Source of the DNA: Candidatus Latescibacterota bacterium
GTDB taxonomy: Bacteria > Latescibacterota > UBA2968 > UBA8231
Direction: 5' to 3'
Length of the DNA: 55,277 nt
Assembly (NCBI GenBank): GCA_021295675.1
Contig: JAGWBY010000005.1
Coordinates: forward strand, 16,583-71,859
In this document: piece after piece, positions 16,095 through 25,470 of the stretch
Numbering within the stretch: position 1 is the first letter of the stretch
Layout of the letters: each line of letters starts with the position of its first letter
Notes under the pieces: generated by a model
Told to the model about the DNA's origin: nothing
The model's input: only the letters and a program-made list of their open reading frames with translations
Database searches by the model: none
Made by a program: the position numbers and the translations under genes

Positions 16095-17786
16095 ATGTTG
16101 ACTCGCCTCTACATCAAGGACTTTGCCCTTATCGAAGAAGCGGTGATCGAATTTGGCTCCGGCCTCAACGTCATCACCGGCGAGACCGGGGCCGGCAAGT
16201 CCATCCTCATCGGTGCTCTCAACTCCATCCTCGGCGGCCCCGCCAACGCCGACTTGGTGCGCAAAGGAGCTAACTCGTGCGCGGTGGAGGGCTTTTTTGA
16301 ATTAGATGACCAAGGTCAAATCGCGCGCTTGGCCGATCTAGGCGTTGTCTTGGAGGACGGCCAACTCATCCTCCGCCGCGAGATCCGCAGCCAAGGCCGC
16401 TCGCGAGCCTTTGTCAATGGCCAAGGTCAGCCAATCAAGCAGCTAAAGCAAATCGGCGCGATCTTGGTTGACCTGCACGGCCAACACGAACACCAATCGC
16501 TACTCGACCCCAAGCTCCACGCCCGCTTTCTCGACGCGTTTGCCAAGCTCGACGACCAGCGCCGCCTCGTGGGACAGCACTGGCGCGCTTACCGCGATAG
16601 CGTGGCCCACCTCGACCGGCTGCGCGCAGAGTGCGACGCGCTCGCAGCCGAAGACGAGTTGTGCGCTTTCCAGTTAGAAGAGATCCGCCGCCTCGCACCC
16701 CAACCGGGCGAAGAGTCCGAACTGGAACGCGAGCTGCAAGTCCTCGAAAACGCCGAGACCCTATCCCAAGGCAGCCTCCAACTCTACGACCTGCTCTATC
16801 AGCGCGAAGGTGCGGTTTACGAGGTACTCGGCCAAGTTCGTCGTCAGCTCGACCGACTGCGCGAAATCGACTCTGCACTCGGCCCCCAAGCCACGGCCTT
16901 AGAGGAACTGATCTACGAGGTCGAAGACCTAGCCAGCCAACTCCGCGACTACGCCCGCGGAATCGAGGTGCGCCCCGGACGAGCCGACGAACTGCGCGAG
17001 CGCCGCGACGGCCTGCACGCCCTCAAAAAGAAATACGGTGGCACTCTCGACACCGTGTTAGAACGCGCCCGTGAGCTTGCGGCGCGAGAAGACCGCGCTG
17101 ACCGCCTCCGCGACGAACTGGCCCAAGCGGCTGAACACCGCGATCAGGCACTTGCTGAGTTTGCCTCCTGTTGCCTCGCTCTTTCTGCGGCGCGCCAGCA
17201 GGCCAGCGCCACCCTGTCGCAGTCGTTAGTCGCCGCTCTCGGGGAGTTGGGCATGGCCAAGGCCCAGTTTTACATCGAACTGGCAACCACCGAAGACCTA
17301 GAGGGGATAGTCGAGCGCGACGGGCGTCGCTACGCGGCTGGAGAACACGGCATGGAGCACATTGCCTTCCACATTTCCGCCAATGCCGGCCAACCTCCGC
17401 GGCCCCTAGCGCGCATTGCCTCGGGTGGGGAAATTTCGCGCGTAATGCTGGCCCTCAAGGAAGCTGTCGCCGGGCGCGACTTCGTTTCGACCTTGGTATT
17501 TGACGAAATCGACGCTGGGATCTCGGGCCGCATTGCCGCAGCCGTTGGCCGCAAGCTACAGACCCTCGCCGCGGCACACCAAACCATCGTCATCACTCAC
17601 CTACCGCAGATTGCCAGCCTCGCCGACCAGCACTTTTCAGTGCGTAAGCAGCAGCAGCAACAGCGGACCACCACCGAGGTTGTGCTACTCGACGCAACGG
17701 CCCGCGCCGAGGAAATTGCCTATCTGTTGGCTGGCGAGACCATTTCGGATACAGCGCGCCAACACGCCCGCGAAATGCTGCAATAG
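16095..17786 (+). CDS. recN: DNA repair protein RecN
   Basis: This 563-residue SMC-like ATPase acts in double-strand break repair. The Walker A motif GETGAGKS is at residues 29-36. Two coiled-coil arms flank a hinge, and the ABC signature (IASGGEISRVMLALK) and Walker B (VFDEIDAGISG) lie in the C-terminal third, followed by ITHLPQIAS. The ATG at 16095 was chosen because it gives the family's N-terminus (MLTRLYIKDFALIEE); upstream in-frame codons overlap xseB in another frame and look unrelated. Length matches the family. Confidence 0.97.
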   Translation: MLTRLYIKDFALIEEAVIEFGSGLNVITGETGAGKSILIGALNSILGGPANADLVRKGANSCAVEGFFELDDQGQIARLADLGVVLEDGQLILRREIRSQGRSRAFVNGQGQPIKQLKQIGAILVDLHGQHEHQSLLDPKLHARFLDAFAKLDDQRRLVGQHWRAYRDSVAHLDRLRAECDALAAEDELCAFQLEEIRRLAPQPGEESELERELQVLENAETLSQGSLQLYDLLYQREGAVYEVLGQVRRQLDRLREIDSALGPQATALEELIYEVEDLASQLRDYARGIEVRPGRADELRERRDGLHALKKKYGGTLDTVLERARELAAREDRADRLRDELAQAAEHRDQALAEFASCCLALSAARQQASATLSQSLVAALGELGMAKAQFYIELATTEDLEGIVERDGRRYAAGEHGMEHIAFHISANAGQPPRPLARIASGGEISRVMLALKEAVAGRDFVSTLVFDEIDAGISGRIAAAVGRKLQTLAAAHQTIVITHLPQIASLADQHFSVRKQQQQQRTTTEVVLLDATARAEEIAYLLAGETISDTARQHAREMLQ

Positions 17787-17793
17787 CTCGACA

Positions 17794-18318
17794 ATGTTGG
17801 CCAATTTCCTCAGCGTCCTACGGGTTCTGCTCATCCCCTTCCTACTCTACTTCATCGCCCAAGGACCGGCAGCCCAACTCCAAGCCGTGCTCCTGCTGCT
17901 CCTCGCCGGTGCCACAGACATCGGCGATGGCTGGGTGGCACGGCGCTACAACCAAGTCTCCCGCCTCGGCAAGATACTCGATCCGTTGGCCGACAAAATT
18001 TTCCTCACCTGCCTGCTCGGCGGGCTAGTTTTCTGGCGCGCTTTGCCGCTGTGGCTCTTGGGGATGCTCTTTGCCCGCGATGTGGCAATCGTATTAGTGG
18101 GGGGATTGCTCTTGCGTTCACAGGGGCTGGTCATTGCCGCCAACCGCTGGGGCAAATACACAACCGTCTGCATGGTGCTTACGGCCCTCTGCTACGTCCT
18201 CGAGGCCCCGTCCAACTTGCGCACAGGGCTAAGCCTAGCGGCAGCGGCCTTGGTCGTCGTCTCTAGCTTGAGCTACGCGCAACTCGCGCTCAGTCTCTGG
18301 CAACGAGATCGAACTTGA
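17794..18318 (+). CDS. CDP-alcohol phosphatidyltransferase (PgsA-like)
   Basis: This 174-residue integral membrane enzyme carries the complete CDP-alcohol phosphotransferase motif D-x2-DG-x2-AR-x8-G-x3-D-x3-D (TDIGDGWVAR...G...D...D, about residues 43-70). It also has several further hydrophobic helices. It probably makes phosphatidylglycerol phosphate, since this size and motif spacing fit PgsA, but other head groups are possible. The ATG at 17794 lies 7 bases after the recN stop; a much longer in-frame extension overlaps recN and is rejected. Confidence 0.85.
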   Translation: MLANFLSVLRVLLIPFLLYFIAQGPAAQLQAVLLLLLAGATDIGDGWVARRYNQVSRLGKILDPLADKIFLTCLLGGLVFWRALPLWLLGMLFARDVAIVLVGGLLLRSQGLVIAANRWGKYTTVCMVLTALCYVLEAPSNLRTGLSLAAAALVVVSSLSYAQLALSLWQRDRT

Positions 18319-18321
18319 AGA

Positions 18322-18471
18322 TCAGTTGGGCTGGATCAAGCGATACCAGCGCAAATAGGCTTCGTCGAGGCGGCGGCGGTCGGCGTATATGCCGATCATT
18401 TCTATCACTTTGAGCCGCAAAGCCAGCTTGTGCAGATCGACTTTGCCCACCTGACGCTCTGCGCGTTTCAT
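18322..18471 (-). CDS. 49-residue basic microprotein overlapping the protease-barrel gene stop
   Basis: A 49-codon reading frame starts with the ATG of an ATGA overlap at 18468-18471, whose TGA is the stop of the large upstream gene, and it ends at 18322. The product is basic and mostly helical (MKRAERQ...RRRLDEAYLRWYRLIQPN) with no signal peptide. It stops 3 bases from the convergent pgsA-like gene, so it fills the gap exactly. The overlap suggests translational coupling. I do not recognise the family; it could be a small cytosolic or nucleic-acid-binding protein. Confidence 0.6.
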   Translation of the reverse strand: MKRAERQVGKVDLHKLALRLKVIEMIGIYADRRRLDEAYLRWYRLIQPN

Positions 18472-21400
18472 AGCCCGAACCCAAAGTAGTAGCGCCACTT
18501 GTCAATTAAGGGGGGCCCCTCATCGCTGGAAACCCGGTCGCGATTGAGCGGATGCGCCACTTGGAAATAGGCGAACATAGGGATGCGATAGAAGGTAAAA
18601 AGCTGTAGCCGCAACTCGCCGCCCACGTTGGTCAGGAAGTTGTCGGTATTGGGCAAAGACCGCCAGCGCTCACCCTTCCAAAAGTCGATGTCCTCAAAGC
18701 GCGAGAAATTGCCCACCACCCCGGCTTCGGCAAATAGCTCGGCGTAGAGCTTGGAAAAGTTGAAGTTGATAAAGCGGCTGCTAATGCGCTTGAGAATCGG
18801 AAACCCGTAGCCAACGCGGGCGTAGAGCAATTTGGTCCCTGAGTCGGTGAAATAGGGGTAGCCACTGAGGAAGTTGCGCCCGCCGATATAGTAGCGCAGC
18901 GGCCAATAGAAGCGGCCCTCAAAAAAGCCGCCATCCTCGGTAAAGCGGGGCTTGAGGCGGACGTTTTTGTACGCGCCAATTAGCTCGATGTTGAGCGAGT
19001 TGTCGAACGGCAACTTGATCCGCTCGTTGTACGCGGCCACGTATTCGTTGACTCGCATGCGGCGCTCGACGCCGACGAACTGGTCACGAGGGACTCCATC
19101 GGTGGGTATTTGCTCGGTCAGCGAATCGGCTACCGTCGGCATCAAATAGCGATAGACCAAAGCCATGGCGCGGCCCGATGGACTGATCAACTGGTCGGCC
19201 GTGGGGTTGATTTTCCGATAGCGCCAAGACATGCTCAACATGTGCGTACGAAAAAAGCTGAGGTCTTCGTAGAATCTTAGCGGATCCTCGTTGTTAACCA
19301 ACAGGGTATCTTGTGCCAAAAGCGACGGATCTAAGGAGGCTGACAGATCGACGCCGTCTTGTTCCAAATAGATCTGGTTTTGGCTGCGGAAGCGGCGCAA
19401 GGTCCAGCCCTCGGCGTAGTCGCGCCATATGTAGAGGGCGTTCAACTCGGTTCGCCGAGTCAGCGGCACATCGACGCCCACGGCTAGCTGCCCCAAGGAT
19501 GTCTTGAACAGATCTTCGCGGCTCGTGCCCTGATAGATGTATTGACGGACGTCCGGGATGAGCAGGCTGGTGACCGAATCGACTGGCACCGGATAGACAT
19601 TGCCCACATCAAGTGTATCGGCCGTGATCTGACTGTCCTTGAGTAAGTTGTCGATTTCGCGCCGTCGGCCCGCGATGTAAAACGAGGGATTGAAGGTTCG
19701 GTTGTTGCCCACTTGTGGCCGGAGTCGGCGCTCGTAGAAGAAGCCGACATCCGTATTGAGATCTGTGGCATTGCGCATGTTCTTGCCGACAATGCCCCAA
19801 GCCGTCAGCTCCTGCCCACCAAACATGTCGCCGGTGGAAAACTGCAAGCCGCCGCTGGCTTGATTGAGGCCAAAAGTGTTGCCGACATACGTGGGGCCGA
19901 CCTGTAGGATCGGGATGTAGCGCAAGACATTGCGCCCTCTGTACGTCGCAGTCTGGAACTGATCGGCGAGCTTGGGGCCGTCGAAGATGGAGCGATAGTC
20001 GCGCATCGCCACCGGCTCAAAGTGCGCATCGCGCTCGAATTCGCCCATTTCGAAGCGATAGAGGCTATAGTCGTTGGAGTGGTAGCCACTGTACACCACG
20101 CGCTCGTCGGCGGCTACGGTCGGCACAAAGGCCCCGCCAATGACGTTAGTTAGCTGTTCGACTTCGTCGTTTTCCAAGCGGTAGCGGTAGATGTTGAAAA
20201 TGCCGCTTTGGTCCGACGAAAACACAAAACCCGAACCATCGGGCAGCCAGTGCGGATCGCGCTCGTCGGCCGGCGAGGCAACGACCGCACGGAACCCCGA
20301 CGAGTCGGGATGAGCGAAGGCAACCGTATCGGGAAAGACGTCGATGGTTTCTTCCGCTTCCTCCTCGTCTTCTCCGTTTTCTCCGTCTTTGCTCTTCTTT
20401 TTCGCCTTCTCAAAGACCTTGGGCCGCGGCGGGCTGTCGGCGCGGATCATCGCAATATCGCGGTCTTCGCCGCGGAACAAGCTAAAGAGCAGCCACTCGC
20501 CGTCGGGCGAGAAGCGCGGCCCCATGTACTGGGTGGCGTCGTTGTTGTTCGTCAGATAGACCAAATCCGTGCCGTCGCGATCAATGAGGCCGAGGTTGTT
20601 GGTCCCGTCCTCATTGTGCACAAAGGCGATGCGCTGACCATCGGGAGAGAACGAGGGGTCTTTGGCGCGCAGCCTAGCGCTGATGCGGCGCTCCTTGTCC
20701 TCGGCCAAGTTGTATATGTAGAGGTCGTTAAAGCCGCCCTTGTTGCGGACGAAGACGATCTCCTCCCCGTCGGGCGACCAGCCAATCCGCGTATCGATCC
20801 AGCCTTTGAGTTCGGTCTTTTTTCGCGTCTCGAAATCGTAGATTTTGAGTACCGTGATCCCATAGTCCCGCTTCTCACTGGTGAGGTACGCCAGTTTTTT
20901 GCCGTCCGGCGACAGCGCAGGATGGTATTCGAGCACGCCCTCGTTGACTTCATCCAGCGGTGCCCCCTGAAAGAAGCCCTGCCCGCGGATCTCGGATTCG
21001 AGGCGTCCGTAATTCTCGGCCAAGAAGGCGACCCAATCCGCGTAAAACTGGTCGGCGGAAACGCCCAACACTCGGCGAATGGCCGGATCGAAGCTCATCG
21101 AGCCGATCTGATGCGTTAGTTCATCAACCTTCTCAGCACCGTACTGCTCGTGGATGTACACCATCATCGCGTAGCCCTGATTGTACACGAACTCGCCGTA
21201 GAATTTGCCCATGCGGTCCCAGACCGTCCCCATCTCCTCCCACGAGAGCAGATCGTCTTCTAGCGCCGCCATCCGCAGCAACATGTCGCGGTGCGAATCC
21301 CAAGTATCATAGCCGAATTTTTGCGCCCCGTACTGGGCAATACCCTCGGTCCAGCCGCGTGGGGCGTTGAGATGGTACAGCGGGAACTGAAACGCAATGT

Positions 21401-21842
21401 CCGGATTGGAGTCGAAGCGCGAGACCGAGATCAGCGCGAATTGGAAGGGCCATTTCTTGCGCGCCTTGTTGAGCGTCATAATGTGCGTCAGCTCGTGCGT
21501 GACCACGTTTTTAATCCAATCGTGACTGCCGCGCAGCTCAAAGTCGAGGCTAGTGGCCCAAATGGCCATGGTATTGCTGTAGTAGTTGGCCCAGCCGTTG
21601 CCTAGCACGTCGGAGTTGTCGAGGACTATGACGTGGATGGTGCGGAAGTCGTCGTAGTAGTCGTAGGCCGCCGCGAGGGTGGGAAAGACCTCCTCGCAGG
21701 TTTCGGCTACTCGGCGCGCGGTACCCTCGGCCCCAAGTGTGTAATGGACCCGGAAGTGATCGGTGACGATGGTTTTTATCTGGGCTTGAGCCGCTCCGGC
21801 GAGGAACAGCGCGGCAATGGAAGAAAAAATCGCTCGGCGCAA
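18468..21842 (-). CDS. Secreted HExxH protease / TolB-like propeller / outer-membrane barrel fusion
   Basis: This 1124-residue protein begins at TTG 21842 with a clear signal peptide (RRAIFSSIAALFLAGAAQAQ) and the ribosome-binding site GAAAGGG; longer upstream frames lack a signal. Part 1 (about residues 22-290) is a gluzincin-like metallopeptidase with HELTH at 116-120 and a third ligand candidate Glu166 in WTEGIAQY. Part 2 (about 300-620) holds PD40/TolB-like repeats such as FSPDGQRIAFVHNEDGTNN. An acidic Lys/Glu insert follows around residue 490-515. Part 3 (about 680-1124) is a BamA/surface-antigen-like barrel ending FGFGL. It probably sits in the outer membrane with the protease in the periplasm or outside; the direction is not clear. 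Its substrate is unknown. Confidence 0.85.
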   Translation of the reverse strand: MRRAIFSSIAALFLAGAAQAQIKTIVTDHFRVHYTLGAEGTARRVAETCEEVFPTLAAAYDYYDDFRTIHVIVLDNSDVLGNGWANYYSNTMAIWATSLDFELRGSHDWIKNVVTHELTHIMTLNKARKKWPFQFALISVSRFDSNPDIAFQFPLYHLNAPRGWTEGIAQYGAQKFGYDTWDSHRDMLLRMAALEDDLLSWEEMGTVWDRMGKFYGEFVYNQGYAMMVYIHEQYGAEKVDELTHQIGSMSFDPAIRRVLGVSADQFYADWVAFLAENYGRLESEIRGQGFFQGAPLDEVNEGVLEYHPALSPDGKKLAYLTSEKRDYGITVLKIYDFETRKKTELKGWIDTRIGWSPDGEEIVFVRNKGGFNDLYIYNLAEDKERRISARLRAKDPSFSPDGQRIAFVHNEDGTNNLGLIDRDGTDLVYLTNNNDATQYMGPRFSPDGEWLLFSLFRGEDRDIAMIRADSPPRPKVFEKAKKKSKDGENGEDEEEAEETIDVFPDTVAFAHPDSSGFRAVVASPADERDPHWLPDGSGFVFSSDQSGIFNIYRYRLENDEVEQLTNVIGGAFVPTVAADERVVYSGYHSNDYSLYRFEMGEFERDAHFEPVAMRDYRSIFDGPKLADQFQTATYRGRNVLRYIPILQVGPTYVGNTFGLNQASGGLQFSTGDMFGGQELTAWGIVGKNMRNATDLNTDVGFFYERRLRPQVGNNRTFNPSFYIAGRRREIDNLLKDSQITADTLDVGNVYPVPVDSVTSLLIPDVRQYIYQGTSREDLFKTSLGQLAVGVDVPLTRRTELNALYIWRDYAEGWTLRRFRSQNQIYLEQDGVDLSASLDPSLLAQDTLLVNNEDPLRFYEDLSFFRTHMLSMSWRYRKINPTADQLISPSGRAMALVYRYLMPTVADSLTEQIPTDGVPRDQFVGVERRMRVNEYVAAYNERIKLPFDNSLNIELIGAYKNVRLKPRFTEDGGFFEGRFYWPLRYYIGGRNFLSGYPYFTDSGTKLLYARVGYGFPILKRISSRFINFNFSKLYAELFAEAGVVGNFSRFEDIDFWKGERWRSLPNTDNFLTNVGGELRLQLFTFYRIPMFAYFQVAHPLNRDRVSSDEGPPLIDKWRYYFGFGL

Positions 21843-21904
21843 CGTGTATCCCTTTCGCAAAAAGGCGACCCGCAGCCAATTGCCGGTCGCTCCACAATTT
21901 GTTA

Positions 21905-22067
21905 GAAGCCGTCTGGAAATCCCGGGTGCAGCCCCAAGCGCGAGCGAAAGCGCGGCGGACAAGGCGGGTGAAACCGTCCATATTGTCGGAATATGGGCGG
22001 TTTTGCCCAACGCCGACCGCCGTGCTTGCAGCCGCGCGACGGCCACCAGGGGTTTTCAGACGGCTTC
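21905..22067. repeat. 163-bp fold-back (MITE-like) element
   Basis: GAAGCCGTCTG (21905-21915) and its exact complement (22057-22067) bound an imperfect palindrome. Next to its centre a 14-bp arm (21971-21984) pairs with 21990-22003, and the arms between are partly complementary. The terminal repeats match 14 of 15 bases over the outer 15. The trinucleotide TTA directly flanks both ends (21902-21904 and 22068-22070), as expected for a 3-bp target duplication. It contains no protein gene. The rest of 21843-22151 shows only a small hairpin (22111-22128) and the upstream region of the following gene. Confidence 0.65.
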
Positions 22068-22151
22068 TTAGGAAAATACTGGAGGCCATGCCCCCCGTCA
22101 AACAGCACGGAGCCGCTTTCACGCGGCTTCGCCATTAATTATTATACCTCT

Positions 22152-22823
22152 ATGCGCTACACCATTCATCGCACCAACGACCTCGATCTTCCCGACGCCG
22201 ATTGGGAGCGTACCCAATGGCAAGCGGCCGAGACTTTAGAAATCACCCACTTTCCCTGGGAGGATTCCGGCCACCGTCCCCGCACTCAGGTGCGCGTGCT
22301 CTACGACGAGCGGGCGCTATCCATTATCTTCCGCGTCGAGGATCGCTACGTCCGCGCCGTGGCCGAGCGCTTCCAAGATTCAGTCTGCACTGATTCCTGC
22401 GTCGAGTTCTTCGTCGCACCCCTGCCCGATTCACAGGCTTACTTCAATTTCGAGGTCAACTGCGGCGGCACCATGCTCCTACACCGCTGCCCTTCAGCCG
22501 CAGAGCGCGCCCAAGGCCGAGAAACCGAAAACGTCAGCGATGCCGACGGTGCCACCATCCGCATCGCCACAACCCTCCCCAAGATCGTCGAGCCAGAGCG
22601 CACCACTCCCACGACTTGGGCAGTCGAGTACCGCGTTTCCTTCGCCCTCTTCGCCCAGTACTTCGGTGCCCAGATGCCCGCGCCCGGCACCCGGTGGAAG
22701 GGCAATTTCTACAAGTGCGGCGACCACACCTCCCACCCTCACTGGGGTTCGTGGGCACCCGTAGGTACACCCAACCCCAGCTTTCACCGGCCCGACTTTT
22801 ATCAGCCGCTCGTATTTGCCTAG
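22152..22823 (+). CDS. Carbohydrate-binding family 9-like (CBM9/DOMON-type) protein
   Basis: This 223-residue protein looks like a stand-alone CBM9-like beta-sandwich: W near the start (DADWERTQWQ), TQVRVLYDERALSIIFRVED, CVEFFVAPLPDS and a C-terminal WGSWAPVG...FHRPDFYQPLVF. In this family such domains bind sugars at the chain end or act as surface sugar sensors. There is no signal peptide, so it is cytosolic or exported by another route. The ATG at 22152 was chosen because the CBM9-type strand starts right there; upstream frame runs through the fold-back element. No clear ribosome-binding site precedes it. Confidence 0.75.
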   Translation: MRYTIHRTNDLDLPDADWERTQWQAAETLEITHFPWEDSGHRPRTQVRVLYDERALSIIFRVEDRYVRAVAERFQDSVCTDSCVEFFVAPLPDSQAYFNFEVNCGGTMLLHRCPSAAERAQGRETENVSDADGATIRIATTLPKIVEPERTTPTTWAVEYRVSFALFAQYFGAQMPAPGTRWKGNFYKCGDHTSHPHWGSWAPVGTPNPSFHRPDFYQPLVFA

Positions 22824-22899
22824 CACTCGCCCCTTGTGTCGGCGACATCGGGACTGACGAATTAAAGATCAGGTCTTGGCCGTGGTATCGCTGTCTCAG

Positions 22900-24679
22900 T
22901 CAAAAAGAGGGGGTACTGTAGGAAGGCGAGCGGGCAAAGCGTCTCAGCCCAAGGTGTAATCGAGCCTGAGCCGCCGGTCCCAAATGCACCTGAAGATGCT
23001 GATCCTCTACCTCAATAGACTGATCTTGGCCGTCTTCATTCTCTAGTTGGGCGCTAGTGAATTGGTGCTCGCCAAAGGAACCGGCCTGTAACAGCACGTC
23101 GCGGCCTTCCACCGGGTCCGTATTCACCAGCGTCAGGCTAACTCCGTCGGCGCTGACTCGATCGACTAAGGCCGCGACGTACTCGGGCAGACCGGGGCGA
23201 CGGCGCTGCGGGTCGAAATAGTGTACATGGGCCTGGAGCATCCCACCATTGTAGATCGCCGAAGGCGTGCCCAAGGCCATCTGGATCAGGGCTTCGGGCA
23301 GCACGGGGTTGAGTCTCTGGAAGTGATAGCACTCGCGCGTCTCGGGATCGCTGTCGTCGTTTTCTAAGCGATTCAGACTGTGGCAGATGCTGGAGTAGGT
23401 CGAGTCGATCACCTGATCGACGTAGCCTAAGTTTTTGCCTTCGGTAAAGGCGAACCAAGCCGTCGGCGGGCAGATGCCGGCTTTGCCAGCACCCCAGTCG
23501 GGGGGCAGACCGGCAAAAGCGGCGCGGTCGGGAAAGACTTCGTCGAGGCGGGCCAAATCTCGCTCGCTTTGGCTCAGTACAAGTAGGGGTCGGGCGGCCG
23601 AAAATCGAACCAGCCTTGGTCGCCGTGGCGAGCGGGCACCTTGACGAGGCCGTCCTCCTCGCGCCGCAGTTCCCACAGCATGTCGAGCTGCGAGCGGGCC
23701 AAGTCCAAATGGGAATCGTCGCCGGTCATCAGCAGGGCGCAACTGCCTGCCACCAAGGCCGGTTCGACGATATTGCGCGCTCCGTGCGGCCAGCGCCAGC
23801 CGTAGTACCCGCCCCACCACTTGCCGTCCATCAACTCGCCAATGGTTCCCTCGGGTCCAAGGCCTTGCAGCGCCCCTCCCACGCCTGCAAATAATCAAGC
23901 ACCCAGGTTTTGTATTGGTCGTCGCCAGTGTGGAGATAGGCGTTGGTGATCAAGCTGGCGACACTCAAGTTGAGAGGCACATCGCAGCGAGTCATGCGCC
24001 GGTTGATCAAGTCGAGCACCCGGGCAAATACTTTGTCGTCCGTCCAATCGACCTTGAAGAGCGGGTCGGAGCTGTCGGCACCTGGAATGTCCTCAAAGGG
24101 TGCCAGATAGTCGGCTAGGATGGGTCGGTGGTAATCCCAATCGACTTGGGTGGTGACAAAGCGCGGTCCTTTGCTGCCGTTGAGCGGAGAGCGGATCATT
24201 TTGCGCTGGGCGTCCCAATTGGGTGCCAGCGGGTCATCACCGGTGTACATGGCAGCGTAGCGCAGGGCGCGGGTGCGGTTGATGAGGTGGGCGGGATCGG
24301 CCAAGGCCAGATAGTAGATGTAGGTATAACTCTCGGAGTGGTGGAACCAGTCAAAGCCAGTGACAAACTCGCGCTCGACCGTGCCGTAGTTGGCGTACTG
24401 CCAAGTGATAGCGTCCCACTCTTTGCAGGCGATCTGGTAGATGTGCTCGCCGCCGCCCAGCAGGTAAAACAGCGGGAACGACAGGAAGGCCTCGTAGCCA
24501 TTGTCCGTGCCGTCCATGCTGGTCCACTCCGTGCGCTGGATTAGGGTGCCGTCCGGACGGGTACTGTGATCGACAAAGGGGTGGGCGGCGCGGTCCATTA
24601 AAGCGATCAAGTCGCGTTGGCGCACGGCCCAATGAGGCGGGTTTTTGCGGGTCTTAGCGGCAATAGATACATAAGCCAT
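22900..24679 (-). pseudogene. Six-hairpin-glycosidase-like protein gene with two frameshifts
   Basis: One gene of about 593 codons is split over three frames. Frame 1 runs 24679 to about 23875 (MAYVSIAAKTR...LQAWEG). Frame 2 continues (GALQGLGPEGTIGEL... to DPYLY) down to about 23580. Frame 3 gives SQSERDLARLDEVF to the stop at 22900. Each change equals one missing base: the first in a run of G (minus strand GAGGGGCGC near 23870), the second at TACTGAG near 23577. The text is rich in aromatic residues and helices, like (alpha/alpha)6 glycosidase-type enzymes, but the family is not certain. The start has AGGAGG 8 bases before the ATG. It could be a real pseudogene or two assembly errors. Confidence 0.7.
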
Positions 24680-24711
24680 TTTGGGTTCCTCCTAAGTGTA
24701 CAAGCAGCGAA

Positions 24712-25443
24712 TTATTCAGGTCGCAAATCCGTGTACCGCTCCCCCCGTGCCCCTCCTTCTCCACGCACTAGAAACACCGGAATCGGATGTTGGTCCATGT
24801 CCACCCAAGCCGTATCTGTGCTGCAGTAGCGAATCGTATAACCAGCGCGGCGGCGTCCACTCTCATTAGCCTCGCTGCCGTGCAGAATGTAGGAATCGTG
24901 AATGGATAGACTGCCAGCCTTCATCTCCATCATCACGGCCTGGGCCTCTATCTCGGGGGCGACCTGCACCTTCTTTCTGAGCATCTCGGTCTCCCCCGCA
25001 GGCACGGTTTCCATCTCTTGGTAGTCCCGGTGTGAACCGGGTATGATGCGCATGGCGGCGTTTTCAGCGTCCGCGTCGTCAAGTGCTAGCCACACTGTGG
25101 CCACATCGGTGCCGTGCACACTCGGCCAATAGTTGTTGTCCTGGTGCCAACCCACGCTGATTCCATCGCCCGGCAGCTTGATGAACATGCTCGAATAGAC
25201 CAAGATCAGGTTGGGACCCAAGACGGCTTCCACTGCGTCGAGCAGGTGCGGATAGCGGCAGACCTCCAGCCAGAACACTTCCTTGGTGTGCGGCTCGCCG
25301 TAGTATTGATCCCGGTCGAGAAAACCCGCGCGCACGCCCACGTCCAGCGAATGCTGCATGGCATCGACCTCGTCCGGCCCGAAAACATCGGGAAAAAAGC
25401 AATAGCCTTCTGAGTCAAAGCGCCCGGCGTCGGTATTCAGCAC
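24712..25443 (-). CDS. Phytanoyl-CoA dioxygenase (PhyH) family protein, HxD type
   Basis: This 243-residue Fe(II)/2-oxoglutarate oxygenase-like protein has the canonical iron ligands His100-Gln-Asp102 (WHQD) and His188 (LHGSEAN), with Arg residues after position 196 for 2-oxoglutarate binding. The family hydroxylates alkyl or other small organic substrates; the substrate here is unknown. The start is GTG at 25443 after AAAGGGA. It lies directly between the frameshifted glycosidase-like gene and an amidohydrolase, all on the minus strand, suggesting one catabolic unit. Confidence 0.9.
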   Translation of the reverse strand: MLNTDAGRFDSEGYCFFPDVFGPDEVDAMQHSLDVGVRAGFLDRDQYYGEPHTKEVFWLEVCRYPHLLDAVEAVLGPNLILVYSSMFIKLPGDGISVGWHQDNNYWPSVHGTDVATVWLALDDADAENAAMRIIPGSHRDYQEMETVPAGETEMLRKKVQVAPEIEAQAVMMEMKAGSLSIHDSYILHGSEANESGRRRAGYTIRYCSTDTAWVDMDQHPIPVFLVRGEGGARGERYTDLRPE

Positions 25444-25470
25444 AACAAGTCCCTTTCAATTAGGCGTCGC

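Noticed and set aside
16435..16878. Minus-strand 147-codon frame inside recN
   Set aside because: Arg-rich, lies wholly inside a well-supported gene, and has no initiation signal.
20208..21119. 303-codon plus-strand frame opposite the protease-propeller-barrel gene
   Set aside because: It is long because of GC-rich codons on the real strand; no domain, signal or ribosome-binding site supports it.
22057..22067. Ten-base match to the Neisseria DNA-uptake word in the fold-back element arms
   Set aside because: The right arm contains the complement of GCCGTCTGAA, but only once exactly. The rest of the window has no such excess and the gene content is not neisserial, so it is taken as chance.
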